Both the position numbers and the translations under genes were made by a program. 64,000 nucleotides of DNA from Bradyrhizobium sp. Rc3b (GTDB lineage: Bacteria; Pseudomonadota; Alphaproteobacteria; Rhizobiales; Xanthobacteraceae). The stretch is from NCBI RefSeq assembly GCF_900114915.1, contig NZ_FOUS01000006.1:1-64000 (forward strand), written 5' to 3'. The notes under the pieces are model-generated. The model saw only the letters and a list, made by a program, of their open reading frames with translations, did no database searches and had not been told where the DNA came from. The number at the start of each line of letters is the position of its first letter. The stretch's first letter is position 1. Shown piece by piece: positions 17,463-25,680 of the stretch.

Positions 17463-18233
17463 TCAGCGCCCCTTGAACACCGGTGCGCGCTTCTCCAGGA
17501 ACGCCATCCGCGCTTCCTTGGCGTCTTCCGTCTTCGACAGCGCCATGGTGATGTTCTGCTCGAAGCGATAAGCGTCGCGCGGCGGCATCAGCTCGACCAT
17601 GTTCGCCGCGTTCTTGGCGTATTCCATCGCGATCGGGCTCTTGGACGCGATCTCCCGAGCGAGCTTCATCACTTCGGGGATCAGGTTTTCCTTGGTCGTG
17701 CAGGCCTCGATGATGCCGAGGCGGTAAAGCTCGGCGGCCGGCACGCGATAGCCGGTGAAGAACATGCGGCGCATCAGCGAGCGGCCGAACAAGGTGTTCA
17801 GCATGGCCGCACCGCCGGCGAGCCCCACATTGATCTCGGGCATGCCGAACACGGCCTCTTCGCTGGCGTAGAAGATGTCGCAGGAGGCCATCAGGCCAAC
17901 GCCGGCCCCCAGCGCAACGCCGTTGATGGCCGCAATGACGGGCTTTGAGCATTCGCGGATGCAATTGCCGGTCTCGCGCGTGATCCGGTTGTGGCTGTGG
18001 AACGCACCGATCTTGGTCGGATCCGGACGATCCTTCAGATCCGCGCCGCTGCAGAACACCTTTCCGGCTCCGGTCAGGATTGCGACCCTGACGTCGCTGC
18101 GCTCGGAAATCTCGTCGAACACGGCGACGATGCGGTCGCGCATCGCGCGATCGAGCGCATTCACGGGAGGCCTATTCAGCGTCACCAGCGCGATGTGGTC
18201 GGACACTTCGAGGGTGACGATATCTCCTGACAT
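17463..18233 (-). CDS. Enoyl-CoA hydratase/isomerase (crotonase) family protein
   Basis: The 256-residue crotonase-fold protein is the first gene of the minus-strand operon. AGGAGGAAGCC precedes its ATG. The oxyanion-hole regions (CSGADL and NGVALGAG) are present. Of the two glutamates of classical hydratases, the second is conserved (E133 in MPEINVGL), but the first, 20 residues earlier, is replaced by Gly (G113 in GVGLMAS). Proteins with this pattern often act as isomerases, lyases or ring hydrolases rather than simple hydratases. The promoter contains the TetR-type palindrome at 18283-18298. Confidence 0.93.
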   Translation of the reverse strand: MSGDIVTLEVSDHIALVTLNRPPVNALDRAMRDRIVAVFDEISERSDVRVAILTGAGKVFCSGADLKDRPDPTKIGAFHSHNRITRETGNCIRECSKPVIAAINGVALGAGVGLMASCDIFYASEEAVFGMPEINVGLAGGAAMLNTLFGRSLMRRMFFTGYRVPAAELYRLGIIEACTTKENLIPEVMKLAREIASKSPIAMEYAKNAANMVELMPPRDAYRFEQNITMALSKTEDAKEARMAFLEKRAPVFKGR

Positions 18234-18282
18234 GGCTTCCTCCTGGGCTTCTGCTTGCCTGGTTTGTCTTGCTTGTTATCTC

Positions 18283-18298
18283 CTGACCGATCGGTCAG
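18283..18298. promoter_or_regulatory. TetR-type operator 1 (perfect 16-bp palindrome)
   Basis: CTGACCGATCGGTCAG is a perfect palindrome 50 bp upstream of the crotonase start and inside the divergent promoter region shared with tctC. Its 12-bp core GACCGATCGGTC recurs at 18361-18372 and 20179-20190, in front of tctC and between the TetR gene and the lactonase-like gene. It is the likely binding site of the TetR protein encoded at 19424-20110. Confidence 0.82.
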
Positions 18299-18358
18299 CT
18301 TTTCGCGGTGATAGCACCGAACGTTGCAGCTGGCAATATCCTGCCGATGTCCTATTGA

Positions 18359-18374
18359 CCGACCGATCGGTCAG
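18359..18374. promoter_or_regulatory. TetR-type operator 2
   Basis: CCGACCGATCGGTCAG differs by one base from operator 1. It lies 47 bp before the tctC start codon and 76 bp (centre to centre) from operator 1, about seven helical turns, so dimers on the two sites would lie on roughly the same DNA face and control the two divergent promoters separately or together. Confidence 0.8.
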
Positions 18375-18421
18375 CCGATAGATTCACATGCAATCAAAGA
18401 ACGACCTTGAGGAGGACTCGC

Positions 18422-19402
18422 ATGCCCAGGATCAGCCGACGCCAGGCGGCAACTCTGATCGCCGGCGCCCTCGCCGCTCCGCTTGCCGCACCTGGCATCG
18501 TGAGAGCGCGCTCCTCTCAGACGGTTTTCATCATTGTGCCTTATGCGCCCGGCGGCTCCATCGACAGCCTGATGCGCTCGATCGCGAAGGCGATGGCGGA
18601 AAACCTGGACCAACCGGTTCTGGTCGACAACAAGCCCGGAGCCAACGGCATCGTCGGATCGCAATATGTGGCGCGCGCGCCGAAGGACGGATCGGTTCTC
18701 TTGGCCGGCGGCACCGGCCCGATTTCGCTGAACGTCCTGCTGCGCAAGAACCTGCCCTACAAGCTCGCGGATTTCGCCTCCGTCGCCATGCTCTGCAACG
18801 GCCCGCTGTCGCTGACCGTCAACGCGCGGACGCCCGTCGCCGACGTGAAGAGCTTCGTCGCCTATGCCAAAGGGCGCGACAAGCCGCTGTTCTACGCCAC
18901 CCTCGGTCCGGGCAGCGTCACGCATCTGTTCGGAATCATGATGAGCAAGTCGATGGGATTTGCCGTCACCGACGTCGCCTATCGCAACAATCCGGCCTCC
19001 ATCATGGAAACGCTGTCGGGAGAATGCGACCTCAATTTCGCAACGCCCGCCGCAGTCATCGAGCACGCGCGCAGCGGTCAGCTTCGCATCCTCGCGGTCT
19101 CTTCGGACAAACGCATGGCCAGCTTCCCGGAGATCCCCACCCTGGCCGAATCCGGCTATTCCGACCTGACGGCATCATTCTGGACCGCGCTGCACGCGCC
19201 TGCGGGCACGCCGCGCGATGCGACCGCGCGGCTGAACGCGGCGGCCAACGCCGCGATGCAGAAGCCCGAGATCGCAAAGCAGCTCGAGACCGACGGCCTG
19301 ATCACCGATACCGGCGCACCGGACCGGCTCGACGCGCAGCTGACCAAGGATGCCGCGCTCTGGGGACCGGTGATCAAGGCGCAAAACATCGTGTTGGAAT
19401 GA
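18422..19402 (+). CDS. tctC: Tripartite tricarboxylate transporter receptor TctC (Bug family)
   Basis: The 326-residue periplasmic solute receptor starts with a twin-arginine-like signal (MPRISRRQAATLIAGALAA). The mature Bug-family body carries IIVPYAPGGSIDSLMR and the PGANGIVGSQYVA loop typical of carboxylate receptors. GGAGGA lies seven bases upstream of the ATG at 18422. A TTG 15 bp earlier is in frame but less likely. It is the only receptor close to the tctB-tctA pair, although those genes lie more than 8 kb away at the far end of the divergent operon. Shared operators connect the two halves. Confidence 0.94.
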   Translation: MPRISRRQAATLIAGALAAPLAAPGIVRARSSQTVFIIVPYAPGGSIDSLMRSIAKAMAENLDQPVLVDNKPGANGIVGSQYVARAPKDGSVLLAGGTGPISLNVLLRKNLPYKLADFASVAMLCNGPLSLTVNARTPVADVKSFVAYAKGRDKPLFYATLGPGSVTHLFGIMMSKSMGFAVTDVAYRNNPASIMETLSGECDLNFATPAAVIEHARSGQLRILAVSSDKRMASFPEIPTLAESGYSDLTASFWTALHAPAGTPRDATARLNAAANAAMQKPEIAKQLETDGLITDTGAPDRLDAQLTKDAALWGPVIKAQNIVLE

Positions 19403-19423
19403 GGCCCGGCCGCCAGCCGCCGC

Positions 19424-20110
19424 TCAGCGCGATTTGCGCCGGCCTGTCTTGAGCGGCTCCTTGGGTGGCACCGCTCCGGGAAGCTCGACCAGCTCGCCGC
19501 TTCGTAGCCCATTGAAGATCATGTCGAAGAAGATCTCCGCGATCTGCTCGGGGGTCGCGGACTTGTTGGGGTTGTACCAGCGATGCATCCAATTGAGCGA
19601 GGACAGGATCAGCCGCCCGGTCATGGGAACGTCGACCTTGCGGATTTCGCCGGCATCGATGGCTTCCTGGATCAGGCCGCGGAGAAAATTCTCGAAACGG
19701 TCGCGGCGCGTCAGCCGCTCCTTGTGCCTGTGGCGATCGGGATCGTTCCAGAAGGCGGTCGTGGAGGCGATCCAGGCCCAACGATAGCGCCGGAAGTATT
19801 CGGCCGTGGCGACCATGAACGCGCGGATCTTCTGCGAGGGCGCCCCGTCGGGAATGCGATCGCGCACGAACAGATAGAGCTCGAGCGTCGAGCCGACCGC
19901 CACGCGCGCGTAGATCTCGTCCTTGTTGGCGAAATGGTGGTAGAGCAGCGACTTGGAGATGCCGCAGGCGAGCGCGATATCGCGCATCGACGTTCCCTCG
20001 AATCCCTTGCTGGCGAACAGCCGCCCGGCTTCGGCAAGAATCTGCAGCACGCGGTCGGAGGCCTCGGCCTGGTTCGCAACGCCGTCCTTCATCGTTGACA
20101 GTTCAGTCAT
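19424..20110 (-). CDS. TetR family transcriptional regulator
   Basis: The 228-residue regulator has an N-terminal TetR helix-turn-helix (about residues 39-70, with SMRDIALACGISKSLLYHHF) and a larger C-terminal ligand domain of the size found in regulators of acyl-CoA pathways such as KstR-type proteins. It faces the lactonase-like gene across a promoter region containing operator 3. Copies of the same palindrome in front of the crotonase operon and tctC make it the likely repressor of the whole cluster. The inducer may be a CoA thioester of the substrate, by analogy with related regulators. Confidence 0.93.
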   Translation of the reverse strand: MTELSTMKDGVANQAEASDRVLQILAEAGRLFASKGFEGTSMRDIALACGISKSLLYHHFANKDEIYARVAVGSTLELYLFVRDRIPDGAPSQKIRAFMVATAEYFRRYRWAWIASTTAFWNDPDRHRHKERLTRRDRFENFLRGLIQEAIDAGEIRKVDVPMTGRLILSSLNWMHRWYNPNKSATPEQIAEIFFDMIFNGLRSGELVELPGAVPPKEPLKTGRRKSR

Positions 20111-20178
20111 GAAGCCTGCAATCCATTCGGCGGCCCGGCGCCAACCAGAGAACCCTGGAATGAAACTAGTTTTTCACA

Positions 20179-20190
20179 GACCGATCGGTC
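20179..20190. promoter_or_regulatory. TetR-type operator 3
   Basis: The 12-bp core GACCGATCGGTC lies in the 108-bp gap between the divergent TetR gene and the SMP-30-like gene, 28 bp before the latter's start. It would give autoregulation of the repressor and control of the lactonase-like gene. Confidence 0.8.
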
Positions 20191-20218
20191 AAGCCCGGCG
20201 ACCCCTTCGAGAGGAACC

Positions 20219-21103
20219 ATGAGCGCAATCCGGATTATGCGCGTCGGCGCGACAAAGGACCAACTCGGCGAGAGCCCGGTATGGGATGAGCGCCGCAAGC
20301 GCTTCTTCTGGATCGACGCGCTGGCCGGATTGATCCGCATGCGCGATCCCGCCACCGGGACGGCGGACGCGTTCAGCGTGCCTGCGCCGATCGGTTCGAT
20401 GGCCCTGCGAGACGATGGCGGCGCGGTGCTGGCCATGCGCCACGGATTTGCCGGTTACGATTTCGACAAGCGCACACTGATCGAGGGACCGTCGATCGGG
20501 CTGGACCACCCGAAGCTGCGGCTGAATGACGGAAAGGCCGATCCCCATGGTCGCTTCCTGGCAGGCACGATGCACAGTGACCGCGCCCAGGATGAGACGC
20601 CGCTGGGCGGTCTCTACCGGCTGGACGCAACAGGCGCGGTGGAACTGCTGGAGACCGACCTTGCCGTGAGCAACGGACCGTGCTTCAGCCCGGACGGCCG
20701 GACATTCTATCTCGCCGACAGCGCAAGACGGATGATCTGGGCCTATGACTACAGGGCGGAGGGCCCCCTCGCGAACAAGCGCGTCTTCGTCGAGACGGAG
20801 GCGCAGCAGTCGGGTTGCGACGGTGGAACGATCGACTCGGAAGGCTATCTTTGGTCCGTCCTCGTGCGCATCGGCAAGATCGCGCGGTTTGCACCTGACG
20901 GGACGATGGTGCGGACGATCGACATGCCGATCCGTCACCCGACCAGCCTCGCCTTCGGCGGACCCGATCTCGACGTCCTCTACGTGACATCGATCTCGCG
21001 CAGCCACGCACTCGCCGACGATCACCCGGATGCCGGCGGCCTGTTCGCGATCGAAGGCCTCGGCGTGCGCGGGCTGCCGGCGCACAGGTTTGCTTCGGGC
21101 TAA
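20219..21103 (+). CDS. SMP-30/gluconolactonase/LRE family protein
   Basis: A six-bladed beta-propeller of 294 residues with the metal-site residues of the SMP-30 family in their usual places: E18 (LGESPVW), N152 (SNGPCFSPDG) and D201 (DGGTIDSEG). Substrate-contacting N103 and D104 are also present. Family members hydrolyse sugar lactones or related esters. Its promoter shares the TetR operator, so it probably acts in the same pathway, perhaps opening a lactone made by or fed into the acyl-CoA enzymes. AGAGGAA lies a few bases upstream of the ATG. It converges on the LysR gene with a 12-bp gap. Confidence 0.93.
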   Translation: MSAIRIMRVGATKDQLGESPVWDERRKRFFWIDALAGLIRMRDPATGTADAFSVPAPIGSMALRDDGGAVLAMRHGFAGYDFDKRTLIEGPSIGLDHPKLRLNDGKADPHGRFLAGTMHSDRAQDETPLGGLYRLDATGAVELLETDLAVSNGPCFSPDGRTFYLADSARRMIWAYDYRAEGPLANKRVFVETEAQQSGCDGGTIDSEGYLWSVLVRIGKIARFAPDGTMVRTIDMPIRHPTSLAFGGPDLDVLYVTSISRSHALADDHPDAGGLFAIEGLGVRGLPAHRFASG

Positions 21104-21115
21104 GCGCGACCTCGA

Positions 21116-22030
21116 TTACTGCGATCGCTTGACCTGCTTCGGTACGTTCTCCGCCATGTAGTCCACGAACACCCTGATCTTCTCCGGCAGATAGCTGCTC
21201 TGGAGAAACGTCGCGTAAATGCCTTCATCGAAGGTGGAGTTCGTCACCCGGAAGCCCGGCAGCAGGCGGATCAGACGCCCGCTCTTCAACTCCTCCGCTA
21301 CGGTGTAGTCGTCCAGCAGGGCAATGCCGTGCCCGGAAACGGCGTGATCGCACAGCACCACGCCGTTGTTGCTACTGAGGGACGAAGGCACGACGATCTC
21401 GCGCAGCCGGTTCTTGCGCATGAACTTCCAGACCACGTCGTCGGGACCCATCCAGTAGGTCAGGCAATTGTGGCGGGTGATGTCCCCCGGTTCTCGCAAT
21501 TTCGGCATCCGGCCGACATAGTCCGGTGAAGCCACGAGAATCCGCTCGCTCCTCAGCAGCCTTCGCTGCATGAGGCCCGCGTCCTTCGCCGCCTGGATCT
21601 GGAAGTCGACGTCGAATTCATCTTCGCGAAGCTGTGGACGCCGCTCGGACAGACGCAGCTCCACCTTCAGCTCCGGATAGAGCTTCTGAAAGCCCGGTAT
21701 CAGGGGCGAAAGCACCTTGATGCCGAACAGCGTCCGCGAGTGCACCCGCAGGGTTCCACGCGGTGCAGTCTGAAGCGCAAGCGCCGCGGCTTCGGCATCT
21801 TCGATGCCGTGCAGCACCTGCTCGGTGCGCTGGAAGAAGATCTTGCCGGCATCGGTCAATCCGAGATGGCGCGTGCTGCGGTTCAGCAGCTGCACGCCGA
21901 GCTGCGCCTCGAGCTCGCCCACGTAGCGCGACACCGACGCCGGCGAGAGCCCGACGCGGCGCCCGGCCGCGGAAAAGCTGCCTTCACGGACGGCGCTGAC
22001 GAACAATTCCATGGCCTGAAGGCGATTCAT
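21116..22030 (-). CDS. LysR family transcriptional regulator
   Basis: The 304-residue LysR-type regulator has the winged helix at residues 1-60 (FSAAGRRVGLSPASVSRYVGELE) and a periplasmic-binding-like effector domain. It resembles the CrgA/DhcR-like subgroup that often controls a neighbouring oxidoreductase. It is transcribed away from the flavin monooxygenase genes (start 22179) across a 148-bp gap, the classic LysR arrangement, so those genes are its likely target. Confidence 0.93.
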   Translation of the reverse strand: MNRLQAMELFVSAVREGSFSAAGRRVGLSPASVSRYVGELEAQLGVQLLNRSTRHLGLTDAGKIFFQRTEQVLHGIEDAEAAALALQTAPRGTLRVHSRTLFGIKVLSPLIPGFQKLYPELKVELRLSERRPQLREDEFDVDFQIQAAKDAGLMQRRLLRSERILVASPDYVGRMPKLREPGDITRHNCLTYWMGPDDVVWKFMRKNRLREIVVPSSLSSNNGVVLCDHAVSGHGIALLDDYTVAEELKSGRLIRLLPGFRVTNSTFDEGIYATFLQSSYLPEKIRVFVDYMAENVPKQVKRSQ

Positions 22031-22178
22031 TCGATCTTTTCAGATTTTGCAAAGGACATGCTCAGATTACGTCAATTGTTCGAAAAAGCTCAAGCCCCTA
22101 GCTTGCTGAGAACGCGTCGCAAAAGCGACGAGCGGCCGCAAGCGCGGCCGAGAAGCAATCCGGTGGAGGACGCAATCG

Positions 22179-23270
22179 ATGGAATTCGGCGTATTCATTC
22201 TGGCGCAGCAGCGCGGCTATCATCAAAGCTCGCAGCAGGTCATCAACAACGCCGTCGAGCAGACGGTTACCGCCGAGCACGCCGGTTTCGACACGGCGTG
22301 GTACGCCGAGCATCATTTCAACAATTACAGCCTCTGCCCCTCGCCGCTGATAATGGTCGCGCATTGCGCCGGCCTGACCAGGCGCATCCGCCTCGGCACT
22401 GCGGTCTGCGTGCTGCCACTGTACAATCCGGCGCGACTGCTCGGCGAGATCGGCTTTGCCGACACCGTCTCGAACGGCCGCCTCGATCTCGGCATCGGCT
22501 CGGGCTACCAGAAATTCGAGTTCGATCGCTTCGGAGTCGATCTCGATCATTCGCACGCGCTGTTCGCCGAGTTCTACGACGTGCTCGAGGCCGGCATGCG
22601 CGAACGCATCTTCTCCTATGACGGCGAGCACCTGAAGATGCCGCCGACCGCGATCGCCGTGCGCACCGTGCAGAAACCGATGCCGCCAATCTGGGTCACG
22701 TCCGGCCATGGCGAGACCCTCGGCCGCGCCATACGTGACAACCACAATCTGTTCGTCACTGCGCTGCTCAACGGCCTCGACGCCATCAAGGCGCTGCGCG
22801 AACGTCTCGAGGGGATCGCGGCTAAGGAAGGCCGTTCCATCGACGACACGCATTTCGGCTTCCTGCGCTGCGCCTATGCCAGCGACAATGACAGTGAGAT
22901 CCAGTCCTATCTGGACAATGCGCGCTTCCAGCGCCGGCTCTCCGAAAGCCTGAAATTCCGACGCGCCCAGAGCGACGACGGTTATCTGATCAAGGAAGAG
23001 GCCGGCCCGAACGATATGAGCCTGGAAACGATGCGCAGCAACCTGCCCGTCGGCAGCGTCAACCAGGTGATCGACCGTATGCTGGAAGAGATCAGCATTC
23101 TCAAGCCGTCCCATATCGCGCTTCAGACCCAGCTCGGCGATTTCGATCAGCGCACGATGCTGCGCCAGATCGAATTGTGGGGCAGCAGGATCATCCCCGC
23201 GATCCGGAAAGAGCTGAAATCCGCCCCTGCCGGGCGCGGCATGATCGCGGGCGATACGGTTTCGGCATAG
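22179..23270 (+). CDS. LLM class flavin-dependent monooxygenase (luciferase-like)
   Basis: The 363-residue TIM-barrel flavin monooxygenase of the bacterial luciferase family starts MEFGVFIL. The EHHF stretch (AEHHFNNYS), the VLPLYNPARLLGEI region and IGSGYQKFEFDRFG are visible. Such enzymes need reduced FMN from a separate reductase, and one is encoded 31 bp downstream. GGAGGA lies just upstream of the ATG. The substrate cannot be told from the sequence. Known relatives oxidise aldehydes, alkanesulfonates, chelators or ring compounds. Confidence 0.93.
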   Translation: MEFGVFILAQQRGYHQSSQQVINNAVEQTVTAEHAGFDTAWYAEHHFNNYSLCPSPLIMVAHCAGLTRRIRLGTAVCVLPLYNPARLLGEIGFADTVSNGRLDLGIGSGYQKFEFDRFGVDLDHSHALFAEFYDVLEAGMRERIFSYDGEHLKMPPTAIAVRTVQKPMPPIWVTSGHGETLGRAIRDNHNLFVTALLNGLDAIKALRERLEGIAAKEGRSIDDTHFGFLRCAYASDNDSEIQSYLDNARFQRRLSESLKFRRAQSDDGYLIKEEAGPNDMSLETMRSNLPVGSVNQVIDRMLEEISILKPSHIALQTQLGDFDQRTMLRQIELWGSRIIPAIRKELKSAPAGRGMIAGDTVSA

Positions 23271-23301
23271 CGCGGCGCCAGGGCGAGCCCGGAGGTACGT
23301 C

Positions 23302-23817
23302 ATGGGATGCCAGATCACTCAAATGACCGACGTCCGCTCAGTCGAAGCTGCCGAATTCCGCCTGGCCATGCGCAACCTCGCGAGCGGCGTCGCGATCGTG
23401 GCGACGGGAACGGGGACCGCACGGCGCGGGCTGACGGTCAGCTCCGTCACCTCGCTGTGCATGGAGCCGCCCTGTCTGCTCGTCGGCGTCAATGCGAGCT
23501 CCGAAACGCATGCCGCCATCCTCGCCAATGGCTGCTTTGGCATCAGCCTCCTCGGCAGCGGACAGGAAGATCTGGCGCTGCGTTTCGCCGGCGGCGCCAA
23601 GGGCATTGACCGCTTCGCGACGGCGCCATGGGCACAAGGCGTCCTTGACGTGCCGCTGCTCGAACCGGCGATCGGCGTCCTGGAATGCGTGCTGCACCAC
23701 CACCAGATGGTCGGCACGCATGGTCTCTTCATCGGCAGGATCGTGGCGACGCGCGGCGGGGACGGCGATCCTCTCGTCAACTTTCAGGGCGCACTGCGGG
23801 CCTTGCCTCAAGCATAG
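23302..23817 (+). CDS. Flavin reductase family protein
   Basis: The 171-residue split-barrel FMN-binding protein belongs to the HpaC-like flavin reductases (FRLAMRNLASGVAIVAT near the start, TVSSVTSLCMEPPCLLVGVN, and GLFIGRI late). It would supply FMNH2 to the LLM monooxygenase immediately upstream. An ATG eight codons in (MTDVRS, 23323) is an alternative start, but GGAGG lies before the chosen one. Confidence 0.92.
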   Translation: MGCQITQMTDVRSVEAAEFRLAMRNLASGVAIVATGTGTARRGLTVSSVTSLCMEPPCLLVGVNASSETHAAILANGCFGISLLGSGQEDLALRFAGGAKGIDRFATAPWAQGVLDVPLLEPAIGVLECVLHHHQMVGTHGLFIGRIVATRGGDGDPLVNFQGALRALPQA

Positions 23818-23878
23818 GCGGCTCCGGCGGTACCAAATCGGCATCGTCGCCCGAGGGCCAGAACACTGGAGCGGCATC

Positions 23879-24178
23879 GTGATCATCGAATGCTTCGACG
23901 GCGGAATTGTCCGGCTCACCGAGCCGTTCGACTTCCGCAACTTCAAGCTGGCGCTGCATGCCGACGCGAATTCCGAAACGCAGGGCTGGAAAGGGATCAC
24001 GCTTCTCGACGATCGTGATGCGCTCGTCTCGATCGATCTGGTCCCTACGCTGGCGGGCCGCCCCGATGACGCAAGCTGGGATCGGCGCTATGCGGAGATG
24101 GTAGCCAAGGCGCGCCAGCATGGCTGGATCGATGCCGAGCGACAGGCGATCCGGGCTCATATCGAACGAGCGCGGTAA
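23879..24178 (+). CDS. Small hypothetical protein
   Basis: A 99-residue acidic/basic mixed protein with no family I recognise. I propose GTG at 23879 as the start (TGGAG lies upstream). The frame is open further upstream, but there it overlaps the flavin reductase gene and reads like a shadow. It contains FDGGIVRLTEPFDFRNFKLAL and a charged helical C-terminus, with no signal or membrane segment. Its position right after the reductase suggests it belongs to the two-component monooxygenase operon, perhaps as a coupling or ferredoxin-like accessory. It has no cysteine pattern for an iron-sulfur site. Confidence 0.62.
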   Translation: MIIECFDGGIVRLTEPFDFRNFKLALHADANSETQGWKGITLLDDRDALVSIDLVPTLAGRPDDASWDRRYAEMVAKARQHGWIDAERQAIRAHIERAR

Positions 24179-24310
24179 GGCTGGCAGTTTGATGCAGCGG
24201 GCAGACCCGATGGCACTGACCGCCACCGGCAGAACATCCCGAAGAGCTCTCGCTCAGCGACGGCTTCCGTCGGCATTGGTTCCGGCTTCACACGCAGGCC
24301 TGGCGCGATC

Positions 24311-25306
24311 TCAATCGCGCTTGAGCCCGGTCGACCTGACGATGGGAGCCAGGCGGACCAGTTCGTCCTCGACCAGGCGCTGAAACTTGTCGGGACCCGA
24401 ATCGATGTCCGGCTCCAGACCTTGTGAGCGATAGCTTTCCTGCAACTGAGGATCGGCCATCGCCGTGCGGGTCGCCGCTGCGATCCGCTCCACGATCGTA
24501 TCCGGGGTCGCTCTTGGAGCGAACAAGCCAAACCAGCCGGCGTAGTTGAGGCCCGGCATGCCGGATTCAGCCACCGTCGGAATCTCCGGCGCGCCGCTCA
24601 ACCGCTGTTCGCTCGTCACGGCGATCAGCCGCAGCTTGCCCGCAAGGTGCAACTGCAGGATCTGACTCGATACCACGGCAATGACGGCAGAGATCTGGTT
24701 GCTGACCAGGTCGTTGGTAGCGGGGCTCATGCCCCGATAGGGGACGTGGACGACGTCCGCTGCGAGGCCGGATTGCAGCCTGAACATTTCCCCGACGAGA
24801 TGATTGCCGGTGCCGACGCCTGGAGTGCCGTAGGAGAGCTTGCCCGGATGAGCCTTCGCAAAGGCTATCAGTTCCTGCAGATCTTTCACCGGCAAGGAGG
24901 GATGAACCGCGAATGCGAGCGTGCTGGTAATCAGGCGATAGATGGCGCGGAAATCACGAACCGTGTCGTAGGCGGGTTGCGGCGACGATAACGGAATCAT
25001 CACCTGCGTGCTGCCATTACCGAGCAAAATCGAATAGCCATCGGGGGCGCTCTGCGCCACCGCGGCGGATCCAATCGCACCACCGGCGCCGCCGATATTC
25101 TCGACATAGATCGGCCCCAGCAGCGAGCCCATCCTGTCCGCCCAGGGACGTCCGATCTGATCACCAGCGGCGCCAGCCGTATAGGGAATGACCAGCTTGA
25201 TGGGACGGGAGGGATAATCGTCGGCGGCAGCGCAGCCGGGCCATGCGGCCAGCGCCGTGATCCGCGCCGCCATATCGAACAGCTCTCGCCGTGAAAGGGG
25301 GGACAT
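24311..25306 (-). CDS. Bug/TctC family periplasmic solute receptor (orphan)
   Basis: The 331-residue receptor has the Bug-family features: a twin-arginine-like signal (SRRELFDMAARITALAAW), the mature start YPSRPIKLVIPYTAGAAGD, and the GGAGGAIGSAAVAQSAPDGY loop. No tctA or tctB lies beside it, as is common where Bug receptors have expanded. The start is uncertain, with in-frame ATGs at 25306, 25315 and 25339. I chose 25306, which has GGAAT about ten bases upstream. It converges on the small hypothetical gene, and its ligand is unknown. Confidence 0.88.
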   Translation of the reverse strand: MSPLSRRELFDMAARITALAAWPGCAAADDYPSRPIKLVIPYTAGAAGDQIGRPWADRMGSLLGPIYVENIGGAGGAIGSAAVAQSAPDGYSILLGNGSTQVMIPLSSPQPAYDTVRDFRAIYRLITSTLAFAVHPSLPVKDLQELIAFAKAHPGKLSYGTPGVGTGNHLVGEMFRLQSGLAADVVHVPYRGMSPATNDLVSNQISAVIAVVSSQILQLHLAGKLRLIAVTSEQRLSGAPEIPTVAESGMPGLNYAGWFGLFAPRATPDTIVERIAAATRTAMADPQLQESYRSQGLEPDIDSGPDKFQRLVEDELVRLAPIVRSTGLKRD

Positions 25307-25680
25307 CTTCCGCATATTCCGAACTGAGCTGGTCATCATACACGAATGAGGGACCTTGGAAATCCGTGCAGGACGATCGCTGCCGCGCTTGGCGCAAGCG
25401 CACATTCACGACCACCACCGGCGTCAACGACGAGGTTTCGTTGGGGCGGGTGAACTTCAGCTGCCCGGAGCCTTGTCTGGCATCAGGCCGCCTCTGCACA
25501 ATCTCATCCTGAGACCAAGCCCAAACGGCTCTGGAATTTAAGAATTTGGTAACGATACGAACGTGGTTGAGCGCGTTAATGCAAATCGCACGCCGCCGGT
25601 GTCTTGCCCGTAACGGCCTGCTATAAGGCGTAGCCACGGCTCGATCGACTTCGCGAATTATCCGGTTTCCCTGATTGCGC
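25307..25680. other. Intergenic stretch between divergent genes
   Basis: About 370 bp between the orphan Bug receptor and the acyltransferase gene. It should contain both promoters. I see no clear operator, hairpin terminator or small gene. The short frames crossing it lack start signals. Confidence 0.55.
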
